From NCBI RefSeq assembly GCF_015291745.1, contig NZ_CP030059.1, positions 6,723,501 through 6,787,500 of the forward strand: a DNA stretch of 64,000 nucleotides, in the 5' to 3' direction. Position 1 is the first letter of the stretch, and every line of letters starts with the position of its first letter. Under the pieces are notes generated by a model. That model was not told the DNA's origin and made no database searches. It was given only the letters and a program-made list of their open reading frames with translations. The translations under genes were made by a program, and so were the position numbers. Source of the stretch: Bradyrhizobium sp. CCBAU 53351. Lineage in GTDB: Bacteria; Pseudomonadota; Alphaproteobacteria; Rhizobiales; Xanthobacteraceae. Positions 24,808-33,162 of the stretch are shown piece by piece.

Positions 24808-25866
24808 TCATTTCAGGCGGGGATAGGTTGCATGCGGATTGTCGATCATGATCTTGCGCACGAGATCGGGGGACAGACCTTCGGGCAGCGCGTCCTGGCC
24901 ATCGAATTGCCAGTGCGGATAGTCCGTGGAGAATAAGACCAATTCGTCGGACTGCATATGATCAAACAGGCGATTTAATGTCGCCTCGTCCGGCGGTGCA
25001 TCAAACGGCTGTAACGAGAAGCGGATGTTGCTGCGCACAATGTCCAGCGGCGCACGATCGACCCAGGGCGTTTCCATCCGCACCCCGCGCCAGAATTTGT
25101 GCAGGCGCCAGAGATAGGGCGAGATCCAGGAGACACCCGACTCCAGCATCACCATTTTCAGCCGCGGATATTTGGTGAACACGCCTTCGACGATCAGGCT
25201 GGTGAGCTGGGTCTGGAACGCCTGGGCCTGACCGACATAGTCCTCGATGTGGTAGGAACCCCATCCCACGGCGGTCGGCGGATTGTGATAGGCGGAACCC
25301 GCGTGGATGCCGATTGGCAGTTCCAGCCGTTCCGCGGCCTCGTAGATCGGCCACAGCGCGCGCTTGCCGAGCGGGGTGTCGCCCATGACCAGCATCAGCA
25401 CTTGAACGAAGCGCTTGTCCTGCGCACAGCGCTCGATCTCGGCCACGGCCTTCTCGACGCCTTGCGTGGGAATCACGATCGAGCCGCGCAGCCGCGGATC
25501 GCGATCGAGCCACTCTTTCACGAGCCAGTCGTTCAACGCGCGGCAGAAGGCCGCCTGCATGTCTTCGGAGAACACCATCTGCACGCCGTAAAGCGGATTG
25601 CAGATGGCATAGCTGAGCTGGAACGGATCGAGCACATGACGCTGCATGTCCTCCAGGTTCTCGCCGGGCTTGCCGCTCTCGGGGCGCCAGTCCGGTCGCG
25701 CCGTGATCGGCGACCTCTCCGGGTAGGATTGCGAGATGAGGTCGACCATGCCGCGCGTCGTCACCTGATCGCGCCAATAATCGTTCAGGTAGGGCAGCAG
25801 GCTGGTCAGATGCGGCACGGCCGGATGCACATCGCAATCCACCCCGCCGGCGATCAGGGACGCCAT
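24808..25866 (-). CDS. Amidohydrolase (COG2159 type), first operon gene
   Basis: A 352-residue amidohydrolase paralogous to the next gene. Metal-binding GVDCDVHPAVP near the N-terminus, IGIHAGSAYHNPP, MVMLESGVSW and LFSTDYPHWQFDGQ are seen. GAAGGGAGA lies before the ATG, which settles the start at MASLIAGG over a longer in-frame option. The 24-base gap to the next gene and the coupled Rieske gene suggest one transcript. It is divergent from the CinA-like gene; the promoter is expected in the 145-base gap. Confidence 0.85.
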   Translation of the reverse strand: MASLIAGGVDCDVHPAVPHLTSLLPYLNDYWRDQVTTRGMVDLISQSYPERSPITARPDWRPESGKPGENLEDMQRHVLDPFQLSYAICNPLYGVQMVFSEDMQAAFCRALNDWLVKEWLDRDPRLRGSIVIPTQGVEKAVAEIERCAQDKRFVQVLMLVMGDTPLGKRALWPIYEAAERLELPIGIHAGSAYHNPPTAVGWGSYHIEDYVGQAQAFQTQLTSLIVEGVFTKYPRLKMVMLESGVSWISPYLWRLHKFWRGVRMETPWVDRAPLDIVRSNIRFSLQPFDAPPDEATLNRLFDHMQSDELVLFSTDYPHWQFDGQDALPEGLSPDLVRKIMIDNPHATYPRLK

Positions 25867-26010
25867 GACGTCTCCCTTCTCACGTTTCCTCGCACGTCTT
25901 TTTGTCCCCGCCATTCAAGCAGGCCTGCCGGTCGCCCGCAACTCGGCCAGAGCTGCTGGCATATGCTAGGAAGGCGCAGCTCGGTTGCGGAGACATCGGA
26001 GGTTCAGGGA

Positions 26011-26493
26011 ATGAAAGAGCTCGTCGGCATTGCGGACCAGGTTGCCGCCAAACTGATCGCGCGCAAACAGACCATTGCGGTGGCGGAATCCTCCACCGGC
26101 GGCCTGATCGCGGCGAGCCTGCTCGCGGTGCCCGGCGCGTCCGCCTATTTCCTCGGTGGCGCGGTGGTCTACACCCGCGATGCCCGGCGCGTGCTGATGG
26201 ATATTTCGGACGAAGGAATGAGGGGCTTTCGCTCCTCATCCGAGCCCTACGCGCAGCTGCTGGCCGGGCAGATGCGAACGCGCTTTGGCAGCGATTGGGG
26301 CCTGTCCGAGACCGGCGCCGCCGGCCCCACCGGCAACCGCTATGGCGATGCAGCCGGCCATAGCTGCATGGCGGTTGCGGGGCCTGCGTCAGAGGTGATG
26401 ACGCTGGAGACGGGCAACAACGACCGGTTCGGCAACATGCAAATGTTTGCGGCGACGGCGCTGAGGTTGTTGTTGAGGAAGCTGGGGGAGTGA
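26011..26493 (+). CDS. CinA C-terminal domain protein (PncC-like)
   Basis: A 160-residue protein equal to the stand-alone C-terminal domain of CinA, which in many bacteria deamidates nicotinamide mononucleotide (PncC). The conserved motifs are VAESSTGGLIAASLL (residues about 27-41), YFLGGAVVYTRDARR and SETGAAGPTGNRYG. The usual GIAGPGGG...KPVG version is more divergent here (GAAGPTGNRYG), so NMN amidase activity is a family-based guess. It begins at ATG after TCAGGGA. It is convergent with the DUF1488 gene. Confidence 0.8.
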   Translation: MKELVGIADQVAAKLIARKQTIAVAESSTGGLIAASLLAVPGASAYFLGGAVVYTRDARRVLMDISDEGMRGFRSSSEPYAQLLAGQMRTRFGSDWGLSETGAAGPTGNRYGDAAGHSCMAVAGPASEVMTLETGNNDRFGNMQMFAATALRLLLRKLGE

Positions 26494-26549
26494 CGCTGGT
26501 GCGGGATTCCCCGCCTTCGCGCGGAATGACAGCAGCGAGTATGGCGACG

Positions 26550-26825
26550 TCACCGCCCCAAATGCCGCATGAAGATCCGCACCACATAGCCCTGCACTCG
26601 CGGCGCCTCGTCATAGATATCCGACGCGATCCGCTCGATGGTCTCGCGCAGCGACAGGAATTGCGCCTGGCGGGCGCTGCTTTCGGTGCCCTGCATGCCC
26701 GCGAGCTCGTCCATCGCCGCGTCGCTGATCTGGCATTGCACCGCCTCGCCGTCGTTCAGCATGGTGAAGCGAAAGGCCAGCCGTTCAAGGTCATGGCCAA
26801 TGATCTTGTCGCGCGTCAGTGGCAT
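26550..26825 (-). CDS. DUF1488 family small protein
   Basis: A 91-residue protein with features of DUF1488: MPLTRDKIIGHDLERLAFRF, LNDGEAVQCQISDAAMDEL and an acidic middle with ARQAQFLSLRETIERIASD. Family members are short alphaproteobacterial proteins of unknown function. The start at MPLTRD fits the family better than the longer in-frame alternative. It lies 79 bases past the AMP nucleosidase gene on the same strand and may be on its transcript. Confidence 0.65.
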   Translation of the reverse strand: MPLTRDKIIGHDLERLAFRFTMLNDGEAVQCQISDAAMDELAGMQGTESSARQAQFLSLRETIERIASDIYDEAPRVQGYVVRIFMRHLGR

Positions 26826-26904
26826 CAAGTCGTCCCGGTCGAGCACCCCCGCCGGACAATGCTGAAAATCGCTCCGATTGTCAGCAGCAAAGAGCAATCT
26901 CGCC

Positions 26905-28374
26905 CTACTGGAACGCGACTTCGGCGAAACTGCGGAGCTTTCGCGAATGCAGCCGCTCCGATTCCTGCTGCTTGAGCCGCTCCAGCGCCTTCAGCCCGAT
27001 CTCCAGATGCTGGCCGACGCGGCGGCGGTAAAACTCGCTGGCCATGCCCGCGAGCTTGATCTCGCCGTGCAGCGGCTTGTCGGAGACGCAGAGCAGCGTG
27101 CCGTAGGGCACGCGGAAGCGGTAGCCATTGGCGGCGATCGCGGCCGATTCCATGTCGAGAGCAACGGCGCGCGATTGCGACAGGCGGCGAATCACCTCAG
27201 GGCCCGAGATCTCCCAATTGCGATTGTCGACGCTCGCCACCGTCCCCGTGCGCATCAGGCGCTTGAGCTCGAAACCTTCGAGGCCGGTGACGTCCTCGAC
27301 CGCCTCTTCGAGCGCGACCTGCATCTCGGCCAGCGCCGGAATCGGCACCCATAGCGGCAGCTCGCGGTCGAGCACGTGATCCTCGCGCACATAGCCGTGC
27401 GCGAGCACGTAGTCGCCGAGCCGCTGCGTGTTGCGCAGGCCCGCGCAATGGCCGAGCATCAACCAGGCATGCGGGCGCAGCACGGCGACGTGGTCGGTGA
27501 CGTTGCGCGCGTTGGACGGGCCCGTGCCGATGTTGATCAGGGTGATGCCGCGGTAGTGCGGCGCGACCAGATGGAAGGCCGGCATTTGCGGTGCGCGAAT
27601 AGGCGCGGTGCCGCTGATGGCGCCGCCATTGCGCATGATGATGTTGCCTGGCGCGACGAAGGATTCGAGTCCGGCCTCACCGGACTGGAGCCGCTCCTGG
27701 CAGGCCTGCGCAAAGGCGTCGACATAGAACTGGTAGTTGGTGAAGATGACGAAGTTCTGGAAATATTCGGGATCGGTGCCGGTGTAATGATAGAGCCGGC
27801 GCAGCGAGTAATCGACGCGGGCGGCGCGGAACAGCGACAGCGGCTCGGGCGCGCCGGGCTTGAGCTCGAACGTGCCGTCGGCGATGGAATCGTCCATGGT
27901 CGAGAGATCAGGCACGTCGAACGCATCGCGCAGCGATCGCGTCACGGGCGAGTTCTCGCTGGTGGTGATGGCGGCCTCGATGTTGATGTCGCGGCGATAG
28001 GCGAAGTGGATCGGGATCGGCTCGTTGGACTCACCGATCTCGACGGGCACGCCGTGATTCTGGATCAGGAGTCCGATCTGCTCGACGAGATAGCTGCGGA
28101 ACAGATCCGGCCGCGTCACGCTGGTTTCATGCACGCCGGGCCCGGCGACGAAGCCGTAGGCGAGACGCGAATCCAGCCGCGCATGCGTCGCGGTGGTGAT
28201 GCGCACGAAGGGATAATAGGCCCGCACCCGCGTCGTGATCGCCTCGCCGCCGACATAGGCCTCGAACCGGTCGCGCAGGAACTTTGTGTTGCGCTCGTAG
28301 ATCTCCTCGAGGCGGGCGACGGCAAGGGATGCGTCGGAGAAGGATTCGGTGGCGATAACGGGGAGAGATTGCAT
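26905..28374 (-). CDS. amn: AMP nucleosidase
   Basis: A 489-residue enzyme that splits AMP to adenine and ribose 5-phosphate in the cytoplasm. The N-terminal regulatory half (about 1-190) includes YPFVRITTATHARLDSRLAY. The C-terminal phosphorylase-like catalytic half holds LINIGTGPSNARNVTDHVAV, GHCAGLRNTQRLGDYVLAH, the DMESAAIAANGYRFRVPYG segment that binds the ribose, and CVSDKPLHGEIK. Length is as usual for the family. It ends with an unrelated short tail. It lies downstream of the type I secretion genes but 87 bases apart; no shared function is evident. Confidence 0.93.
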   Translation of the reverse strand: MQSLPVIATESFSDASLAVARLEEIYERNTKFLRDRFEAYVGGEAITTRVRAYYPFVRITTATHARLDSRLAYGFVAGPGVHETSVTRPDLFRSYLVEQIGLLIQNHGVPVEIGESNEPIPIHFAYRRDINIEAAITTSENSPVTRSLRDAFDVPDLSTMDDSIADGTFELKPGAPEPLSLFRAARVDYSLRRLYHYTGTDPEYFQNFVIFTNYQFYVDAFAQACQERLQSGEAGLESFVAPGNIIMRNGGAISGTAPIRAPQMPAFHLVAPHYRGITLINIGTGPSNARNVTDHVAVLRPHAWLMLGHCAGLRNTQRLGDYVLAHGYVREDHVLDRELPLWVPIPALAEMQVALEEAVEDVTGLEGFELKRLMRTGTVASVDNRNWEISGPEVIRRLSQSRAVALDMESAAIAANGYRFRVPYGTLLCVSDKPLHGEIKLAGMASEFYRRRVGQHLEIGLKALERLKQQESERLHSRKLRSFAEVAFQ

Positions 28375-28461
28375 GGTTCGACCGGCCGGGTTTCTGTTTG
28401 CAATGCCAGTATAGCAAACTGGCGGCCAAATCGTCATTGCGAGAGGACGCGCTTTCGCGCG

Positions 28462-29796
28462 TCACTTCTCCCTGAACGCCCGCATCAGCTGGTCATGCAG
28501 CGGCTTCATCAGATAGGACAGCATGGTGCGGTCGCCGGTCTGGACGAAGGCTTCCACGGGCATGCCGGGAATCATCTTGACGTCGCCGAGGCGGGCGATC
28601 TCTTCGGCCGGCATCGTGACGCGGATGGTGTAGTAGCTCTGGCCGGTGCGCTGGTCGGTGGTGACGTCGGGCGAGACGCGGCTGACGAGGCCATTGAGCT
28701 CGGGCGTCGTGCGCTGGTTGAAGGCGGAGAGGCGCAGCAGCGTCTTCTGGCCGATCTGGAGCTTGTCGATGTCGACCGGGTTGACCTTGGCCTCGACCTG
28801 GAGATCGTCCGCCTGCGGCACGATCAGCATGAGCGCGTCGCCGGCGGTGACGACACCGCCAACCGTGTGCACATTCGATTGCAGCACCATGCCGTCCTGC
28901 GGCGCGCGGATGTCGATGCGGCGAAGCTGGTCTTCAGCCGCGACCTTGCGCTCGATCAGCTCGCCGATCTTGTCGTTGGTCTCGCGCAGATCCTTCGAGA
29001 CCTCGCTCACCACGTCCTTGTCGACCTGGATGATCTGCAGCTCGGTCTCGGTGATCTTGCCCTTGGCCTGCGCGCGCGAGGCGATGTACTGCGCGCGCTC
29101 GCCGTTGAGGCGCGCCGAGTCGCGCTCGAGCTGGGTCAGGCGCGAGATCTGCACCAGACGCTTGTCATAGAGCTCCCGCACGCCGGTGAGCTCGTTCTGC
29201 ACCAGCGCGATCTCCTGGTCCTTGGCCTTCTCCTGGGCGCTGAGACCGGCGATCTCCTCGTTGAGCTGCGTGATGCGCTCGCGCAACTGCGCCTTCTGTC
29301 CGGCGCGGCCGTTGACGCGGACGTCGAACAGCTTGGTTTCGGCGGAGAGCAGCAGCTTGACGTCGGGATCGCTGGCGCGATCGAGCAGGCTTTGCGGAAA
29401 TTCGATCCTGTCGACGCCGCGCTGCTCGGCCTGCAATCGCGCCGCGCGCGCCTGCGCAGCGTCGAGATTCTTGCTGACGATGGCAAGGTTGGCCTTGGTG
29501 ACGGTGTCGTCGAGCCGCACCACGATGTCACCGGCCTTGACCAGATCGCCGTCGCGGGCGCGCACCTCGCCGACCACGCCGCCGGTCGGATGCTGCACCT
29601 TCTTGACGTTGGATTCGACCACGATCTGCCCCGGCGCGATCAGCGCGCCCGAGATCAGCACGGTGGACGCCCAGCCGCCGAGACCGACGACCAGGACCAG
29701 CACGATGCCAAGTCCGAGCAGGAGGTGAAACTTGATCGAGTCCCGAACGGTCTTCCTCGCTGCGGGCTTCGGACCGCCGATGGCCATCGTGCTCAT
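28462..29796 (-). CDS. Type I secretion membrane fusion protein (HlyD/PrtE family)
   Basis: A 444-residue periplasmic adaptor. One membrane helix lies at residues about 25-47, then the biotinyl-lipoyl-like half IAPGQIVVESNVKKVQHPTG and GDLVKAGDIVVRLDDT, a long coiled coil (about 95-285), the second lipoyl half IRAPQDGMVLQSNVHTVGG and a beta-barrel. These proteins join an inner-membrane ABC exporter to a TolC-like outer-membrane channel. The ATG overlaps the stop of the ATPase gene by four bases. No TolC-like gene is in the window. The substrate could be the giant adhesin 12 kb away or another protein. Confidence 0.92.
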   Translation of the reverse strand: MSTMAIGGPKPAARKTVRDSIKFHLLLGLGIVLVLVVGLGGWASTVLISGALIAPGQIVVESNVKKVQHPTGGVVGEVRARDGDLVKAGDIVVRLDDTVTKANLAIVSKNLDAAQARAARLQAEQRGVDRIEFPQSLLDRASDPDVKLLLSAETKLFDVRVNGRAGQKAQLRERITQLNEEIAGLSAQEKAKDQEIALVQNELTGVRELYDKRLVQISRLTQLERDSARLNGERAQYIASRAQAKGKITETELQIIQVDKDVVSEVSKDLRETNDKIGELIERKVAAEDQLRRIDIRAPQDGMVLQSNVHTVGGVVTAGDALMLIVPQADDLQVEAKVNPVDIDKLQIGQKTLLRLSAFNQRTTPELNGLVSRVSPDVTTDQRTGQSYYTIRVTMPAEEIARLGDVKMIPGMPVEAFVQTGDRTMLSYLMKPLHDQLMRAFREK

Positions 29797-31541
29797 GGTT
29801 TAGCCACTCCGCCTTCGCTGACGATCTTGATCGGTGCCGGCGGTGTCACGCGCGGCTGCAGCACCTGGGCGAGCACCTGATCCTTCGGGCCGAACGCCTG
29901 CATGCGGCCGTCGCGCAGCACCAGGACCTGGTCGACCGCCTCGACGCCGATCGGGCGGTGCGCCACCACGATGACGATGGCGCCGCGCTCGCGCGCGGCG
30001 CGCACGGCGCGGGTCAGCGCCTCATCGCCTTCGGTGTCGAGGTTGGAGTTGGGTTCGTCGAGCACGATCAGGAAGGGATTGCCGTAGAGCGCGCGCGCCA
30101 GCGCCACGCGCTGCGCCTGGCCCGCCGAGAGCGCGGTGCCCTGCTCGCCGACTTGCGTGTTGTAGCCCTCGCGCATCTTGATGATCATCTCGTGCACGCC
30201 GGCTTCCTTCGCCGCCGCGATGATGCCGTCGGACGTCGCCTCGGGATCGAACCGGCTGATGTTCTGGGCGATGGTGCCGCCGAACAATTCGACGTCCTGC
30301 GGCAGATAGCCGATGTGGCGGCCGAGCGCGTCGGACGACCATTGATCGAGCGCCGCGCCGTCGAGCCGCACCTTGCCGCGCACCGGCTGCCAGACCCCGA
30401 CCAGCGCGCGGATCAGCGACGACTTGCCGGAGCCGCTCGGGCCGATCACGCCGAGGCCGTTGCCGGCGGTGAGCGCGAAGGTGATGTCCTGCACGATGAG
30501 GCGCTGATCGCCGGGCGGCACCATGGCGACGCCTTCGACCGAGAGCCGGCTGGTGGGCGCCTGCAGCTGGGTCGGCATCGTCTGCGCCGGCATCTGCTCG
30601 AGGAGGCGCGTGAGGCGGTGCCAGCTCTGGCGTGCCGCAACGAAGGATTTCCAGTGCGCGATGGCGAGATCGACCGGCGCCAGCGCGCGGGCGGAGAGGA
30701 TCGAGCCGGCGATGATGATGCCGGCCGTCGCCTCCTGGTGGATGACGAGATAGGCACCGACCGCGAGCACGGCCGATTGCAGCATCATGCGCAACACCTT
30801 CGCGACCGCGCCGAGGCCGCCGGCAACGTCGCTGGCGCGCTGATTGCCCGCGAGATATTTTTCGTTGGCCTCGCTCCAGCGCGCGTTCATCCGGCCGGCC
30901 ATGCCCATCGACACCATGACTTCGGCGTTGCGGCGGCTGGCCTGCGCGAGATCGTTGCGCTGGGCGGCAAGGCCCATCGCCTCCTTCGCCGGCTGGCGGG
31001 ACATGAACTCGGTGACCAGCGTCAGGCCGACCAGGATGATGGCGCCGACCAGAGCGGTGACGCCGATCATGACGTGGAAGGCGAAGCAGATGGCGAGATA
31101 AAGCGGCAGCCAGGGCAGGTCGAAGAACGCGCTCGGGCCCATGCCGCCGAGGAAGGAGCGGACATTGTCGAGATCGCGCAGCGGCTGGAGGCCTTCGTTG
31201 CGACTGCCGACCAGCAGCGGCAGGCGCACGACGGTGTCGAACACGCGCTTGTTGAGCGCCTCATCCAGCGCGGTGCCGATCCGCCCCAGGATCCGGTTGC
31301 GGATCATGTCGAGCACGCCCTGCGCCATGTAGAGGAAGCTGGCGAGGATGATGAGGCCGACCAGGGTGGGAATGCTGCGGCTCGGCAGCACCCGGTCGTA
31401 AACCTCCAGCATGAAGATCGACCCGGTCAGATAGAGCAGGTTGATCATGCAGCTCATCAAGCCGACGCCGATGAACGCCGTGCGACAGGCGCGCAAGGCG
31501 TCACCGAGCTCTGAACGGCGGACGCCAGGACCGGCTGCCAT
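29793..31541 (-). CDS. Type I secretion ABC permease/ATPase (PrtD family)
   Basis: A 582-residue half-transporter. Six membrane helices fill about residues 20-300. The nucleotide-binding domain has Walker A IGPSGSGKSS, the signature LSAGQAQRVALARAL and Walker B FLIVLDEPNSNLD. No N-terminal C39 peptidase-like domain is present, so it is of the PrtD/AprD kind rather than HlyB. It moves large proteins with C-terminal RTX-type signals to the outside with its adaptor. No substrate gene lies next to it. Confidence 0.93.
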   Translation of the reverse strand: MAAGPGVRRSELGDALRACRTAFIGVGLMSCMINLLYLTGSIFMLEVYDRVLPSRSIPTLVGLIILASFLYMAQGVLDMIRNRILGRIGTALDEALNKRVFDTVVRLPLLVGSRNEGLQPLRDLDNVRSFLGGMGPSAFFDLPWLPLYLAICFAFHVMIGVTALVGAIILVGLTLVTEFMSRQPAKEAMGLAAQRNDLAQASRRNAEVMVSMGMAGRMNARWSEANEKYLAGNQRASDVAGGLGAVAKVLRMMLQSAVLAVGAYLVIHQEATAGIIIAGSILSARALAPVDLAIAHWKSFVAARQSWHRLTRLLEQMPAQTMPTQLQAPTSRLSVEGVAMVPPGDQRLIVQDITFALTAGNGLGVIGPSGSGKSSLIRALVGVWQPVRGKVRLDGAALDQWSSDALGRHIGYLPQDVELFGGTIAQNISRFDPEATSDGIIAAAKEAGVHEMIIKMREGYNTQVGEQGTALSAGQAQRVALARALYGNPFLIVLDEPNSNLDTEGDEALTRAVRAARERGAIVIVVAHRPIGVEAVDQVLVLRDGRMQAFGPKDQVLAQVLQPRVTPPAPIKIVSEGGVAKP

Positions 31542-31801
31542 CAGTCTGATCTCTTTCGGCTGGGGGGCAAAGCCCCTGATTTCACGGGCAATTCAGGCTA
31601 CTCGCCCCGGATTAACATCATGTTGGCGCGGCGTCCAACGCGGGCCGAGTTCATCCAGAACCCCCGAGGCCACATCTACCCCTGATGGCCCATCACGCAA
31701 GTCCGGTATTTCACAGTCTTTGCGGCTTTTTGGTGCAGCGACCGCCGCCTCTGCCCAGCAATGAGAGGCGGCAAGTTCCGATCGGTCGAACCGGGCGGCT
31801 G

Positions 31802-32071
31802 CTAGAGCCGGCCGCCACCCCGCACCAGCCGCACCACGAGCAGCAGGATCACCGCGCCGATGGCGGAGTAGACGATCTCGGAGACTAGGCCCGTGCCGAG
31901 ACGAATGCCGAGCTTCGGAAACAGAAGGCTCGCCACCAGCGCACCGCAGATGCCGATCACGATGTCGCCGATAATGCCGAACCCGGCGCCCCGCACGATC
32001 TTGCCGGCAAGCCAGCCAGCGACGAGGCCGACGAACAGGATGACGAGCAGGCCTTCGTTTGAAATGTGCAT
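31802..32071 (-). CDS. GlsB/YeaQ/YmgE family membrane protein
   Basis: An 89-residue protein with three hydrophobic helices separated by short Gly-rich turns. The order LVAGWLAGKIVRG, GFGIIGDIVIGICGALVA and a final VYSAIGAVILLLVVRLVR match the transglycosylase-associated/GlsB family of small stress-linked inner-membrane proteins. The exact role is unknown. The ATG is preceded by GGAGAGGGA. It is isolated: 113 bases before and about 260 bases after hold no gene, apart from a GCCGCCTCT/AGAGGCGGC hairpin near 31749-31776. Confidence 0.85.
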   Translation of the reverse strand: MHISNEGLLVILFVGLVAGWLAGKIVRGAGFGIIGDIVIGICGALVASLLFPKLGIRLGTGLVSEIVYSAIGAVILLLVVRLVRGGGRL

Positions 32072-32184
32072 CGTTGAGATCCCTCTCCTTCAATGCCCGG
32101 CATGGAACGGGAACCGGGATGAATGGGGTGTGAATGGCAGGATGAGGCTCCCGTTGCCGCGAACTTGGTTCACCGCATCCGAAA

Positions 32185-33162
32185 CTATGACACCGCGGTG
32201 ACGGGCTCCGCCAGCACACATCGCGCCGCCCGGCCCGGCCCGACCTCGACATTCGCAGGCAGTCGCTCCAAGCAACGCGGCTCGGCGAGCTTGCAGCGGG
32301 GGGCGAAGGAGCAGTTGTGCGGCTTCTCGGCCAGCGAGGGCGGCGTGCCGGGGATGGTTTCGAGGCGCTGTCCCCGCTTCGCACCGTGAACGGTCGAGGC
32401 AAGCAGGCCCTTGGCATAGGGATGCACCGGGGTGCGGACGATATCGCGAAGGGTCCCCTGCTCCACGATCTGGCCGGCATACATCACCGCGACACGGTCG
32501 CAGATCTCGATGGCAACGCCGATGTCGTGGGTGACGAAGATCACGGACATCCCGAACTCGCGCTGCAATTCGCGCAGCAACAGAAGGATCTGGATCTGCA
32601 CGGTGGCATCGAGCGCCGTGGTCGGCTCGTCCGCCAGCAGGATTTTTGGCCGGCAGGCCAGCGCCAGTGCGATCATCGCGCGCTGGCGCATGCCGCCGGA
32701 CATTTCATGCGGATAGGCATCGAGCCGCCGCTTCGCCGAGGGAATGCGCACGACCTCGAGCATTTCCAGCGCGCGTGCCCTGCCCTCGGCGTAGCTTTTG
32801 CCCTCGTGGCGCACCACGCTTTCGGCGATCTGCGCGCCGATCGTGTAGACCGGATCGAGCGCGAGCGCGGGCTCCTGGAAGATCATCGAGACGGTCTGGC
32901 CGCGGAACGACGACAGCTGCTCGTCGTTCATGGCGAGCACGTCGCGGCCCATCACGTTGACCTTGCCCGAAATCTGCGTGCGTTTCTTCGGCAACAGCCG
33001 CATCAGCGCGCGCAAGGTCACGCTCTTGCCCGAACCGGACTCGCCGAGCAGTCCCAATACCTCGCCATCCCCCAGCGACAGGCTGAGATCGTTCACCGCA
33101 TAGACCGTGCGCTCACCGGTGAAGCGAATGTTGAGGCCTGAGATCTCGACGAGCTTGGTCAT
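32185..33162 (-). CDS. Peptide-type ABC transporter ATPase (DppD-like)
   Basis: A 325-residue ATPase of the Opp/Dpp group. Walker A GLLGESGSGKS, signature SGGMRQRAMIALAL, Walker B ILLADEPTTALD, and the C-terminal oligopeptide-transporter region with a cysteine set near CSFAPRCKLAEPRC, which in relatives holds an iron-sulfur or zinc site. It is the last gene of the transporter operon and its ATG overlaps the stop of the amidase gene (ATGA). It powers the DppB/DppC-like channel with the second ATPase at 34765. Confidence 0.92.
   Translation of the reverse strand: MTKLVEISGLNIRFTGERTVYAVNDLSLSLGDGEVLGLLGESGSGKSVTLRALMRLLPKKRTQISGKVNVMGRDVLAMNDEQLSSFRGQTVSMIFQEPALALDPVYTIGAQIAESVVRHEGKSYAEGRARALEMLEVVRIPSAKRRLDAYPHEMSGGMRQRAMIALALACRPKILLADEPTTALDATVQIQILLLLRELQREFGMSVIFVTHDIGVAIEICDRVAVMYAGQIVEQGTLRDIVRTPVHPYAKGLLASTVHGAKRGQRLETIPGTPPSLAEKPHNCSFAPRCKLAEPRCLERLPANVEVGPGRAARCVLAEPVTAVS

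Noticed and set aside
27376..29880. Open frame of 834 codons on the plus strand
   Set aside because: It runs against AMP nucleosidase and the HlyD-type adaptor, both with clear motifs; the product has no domain.
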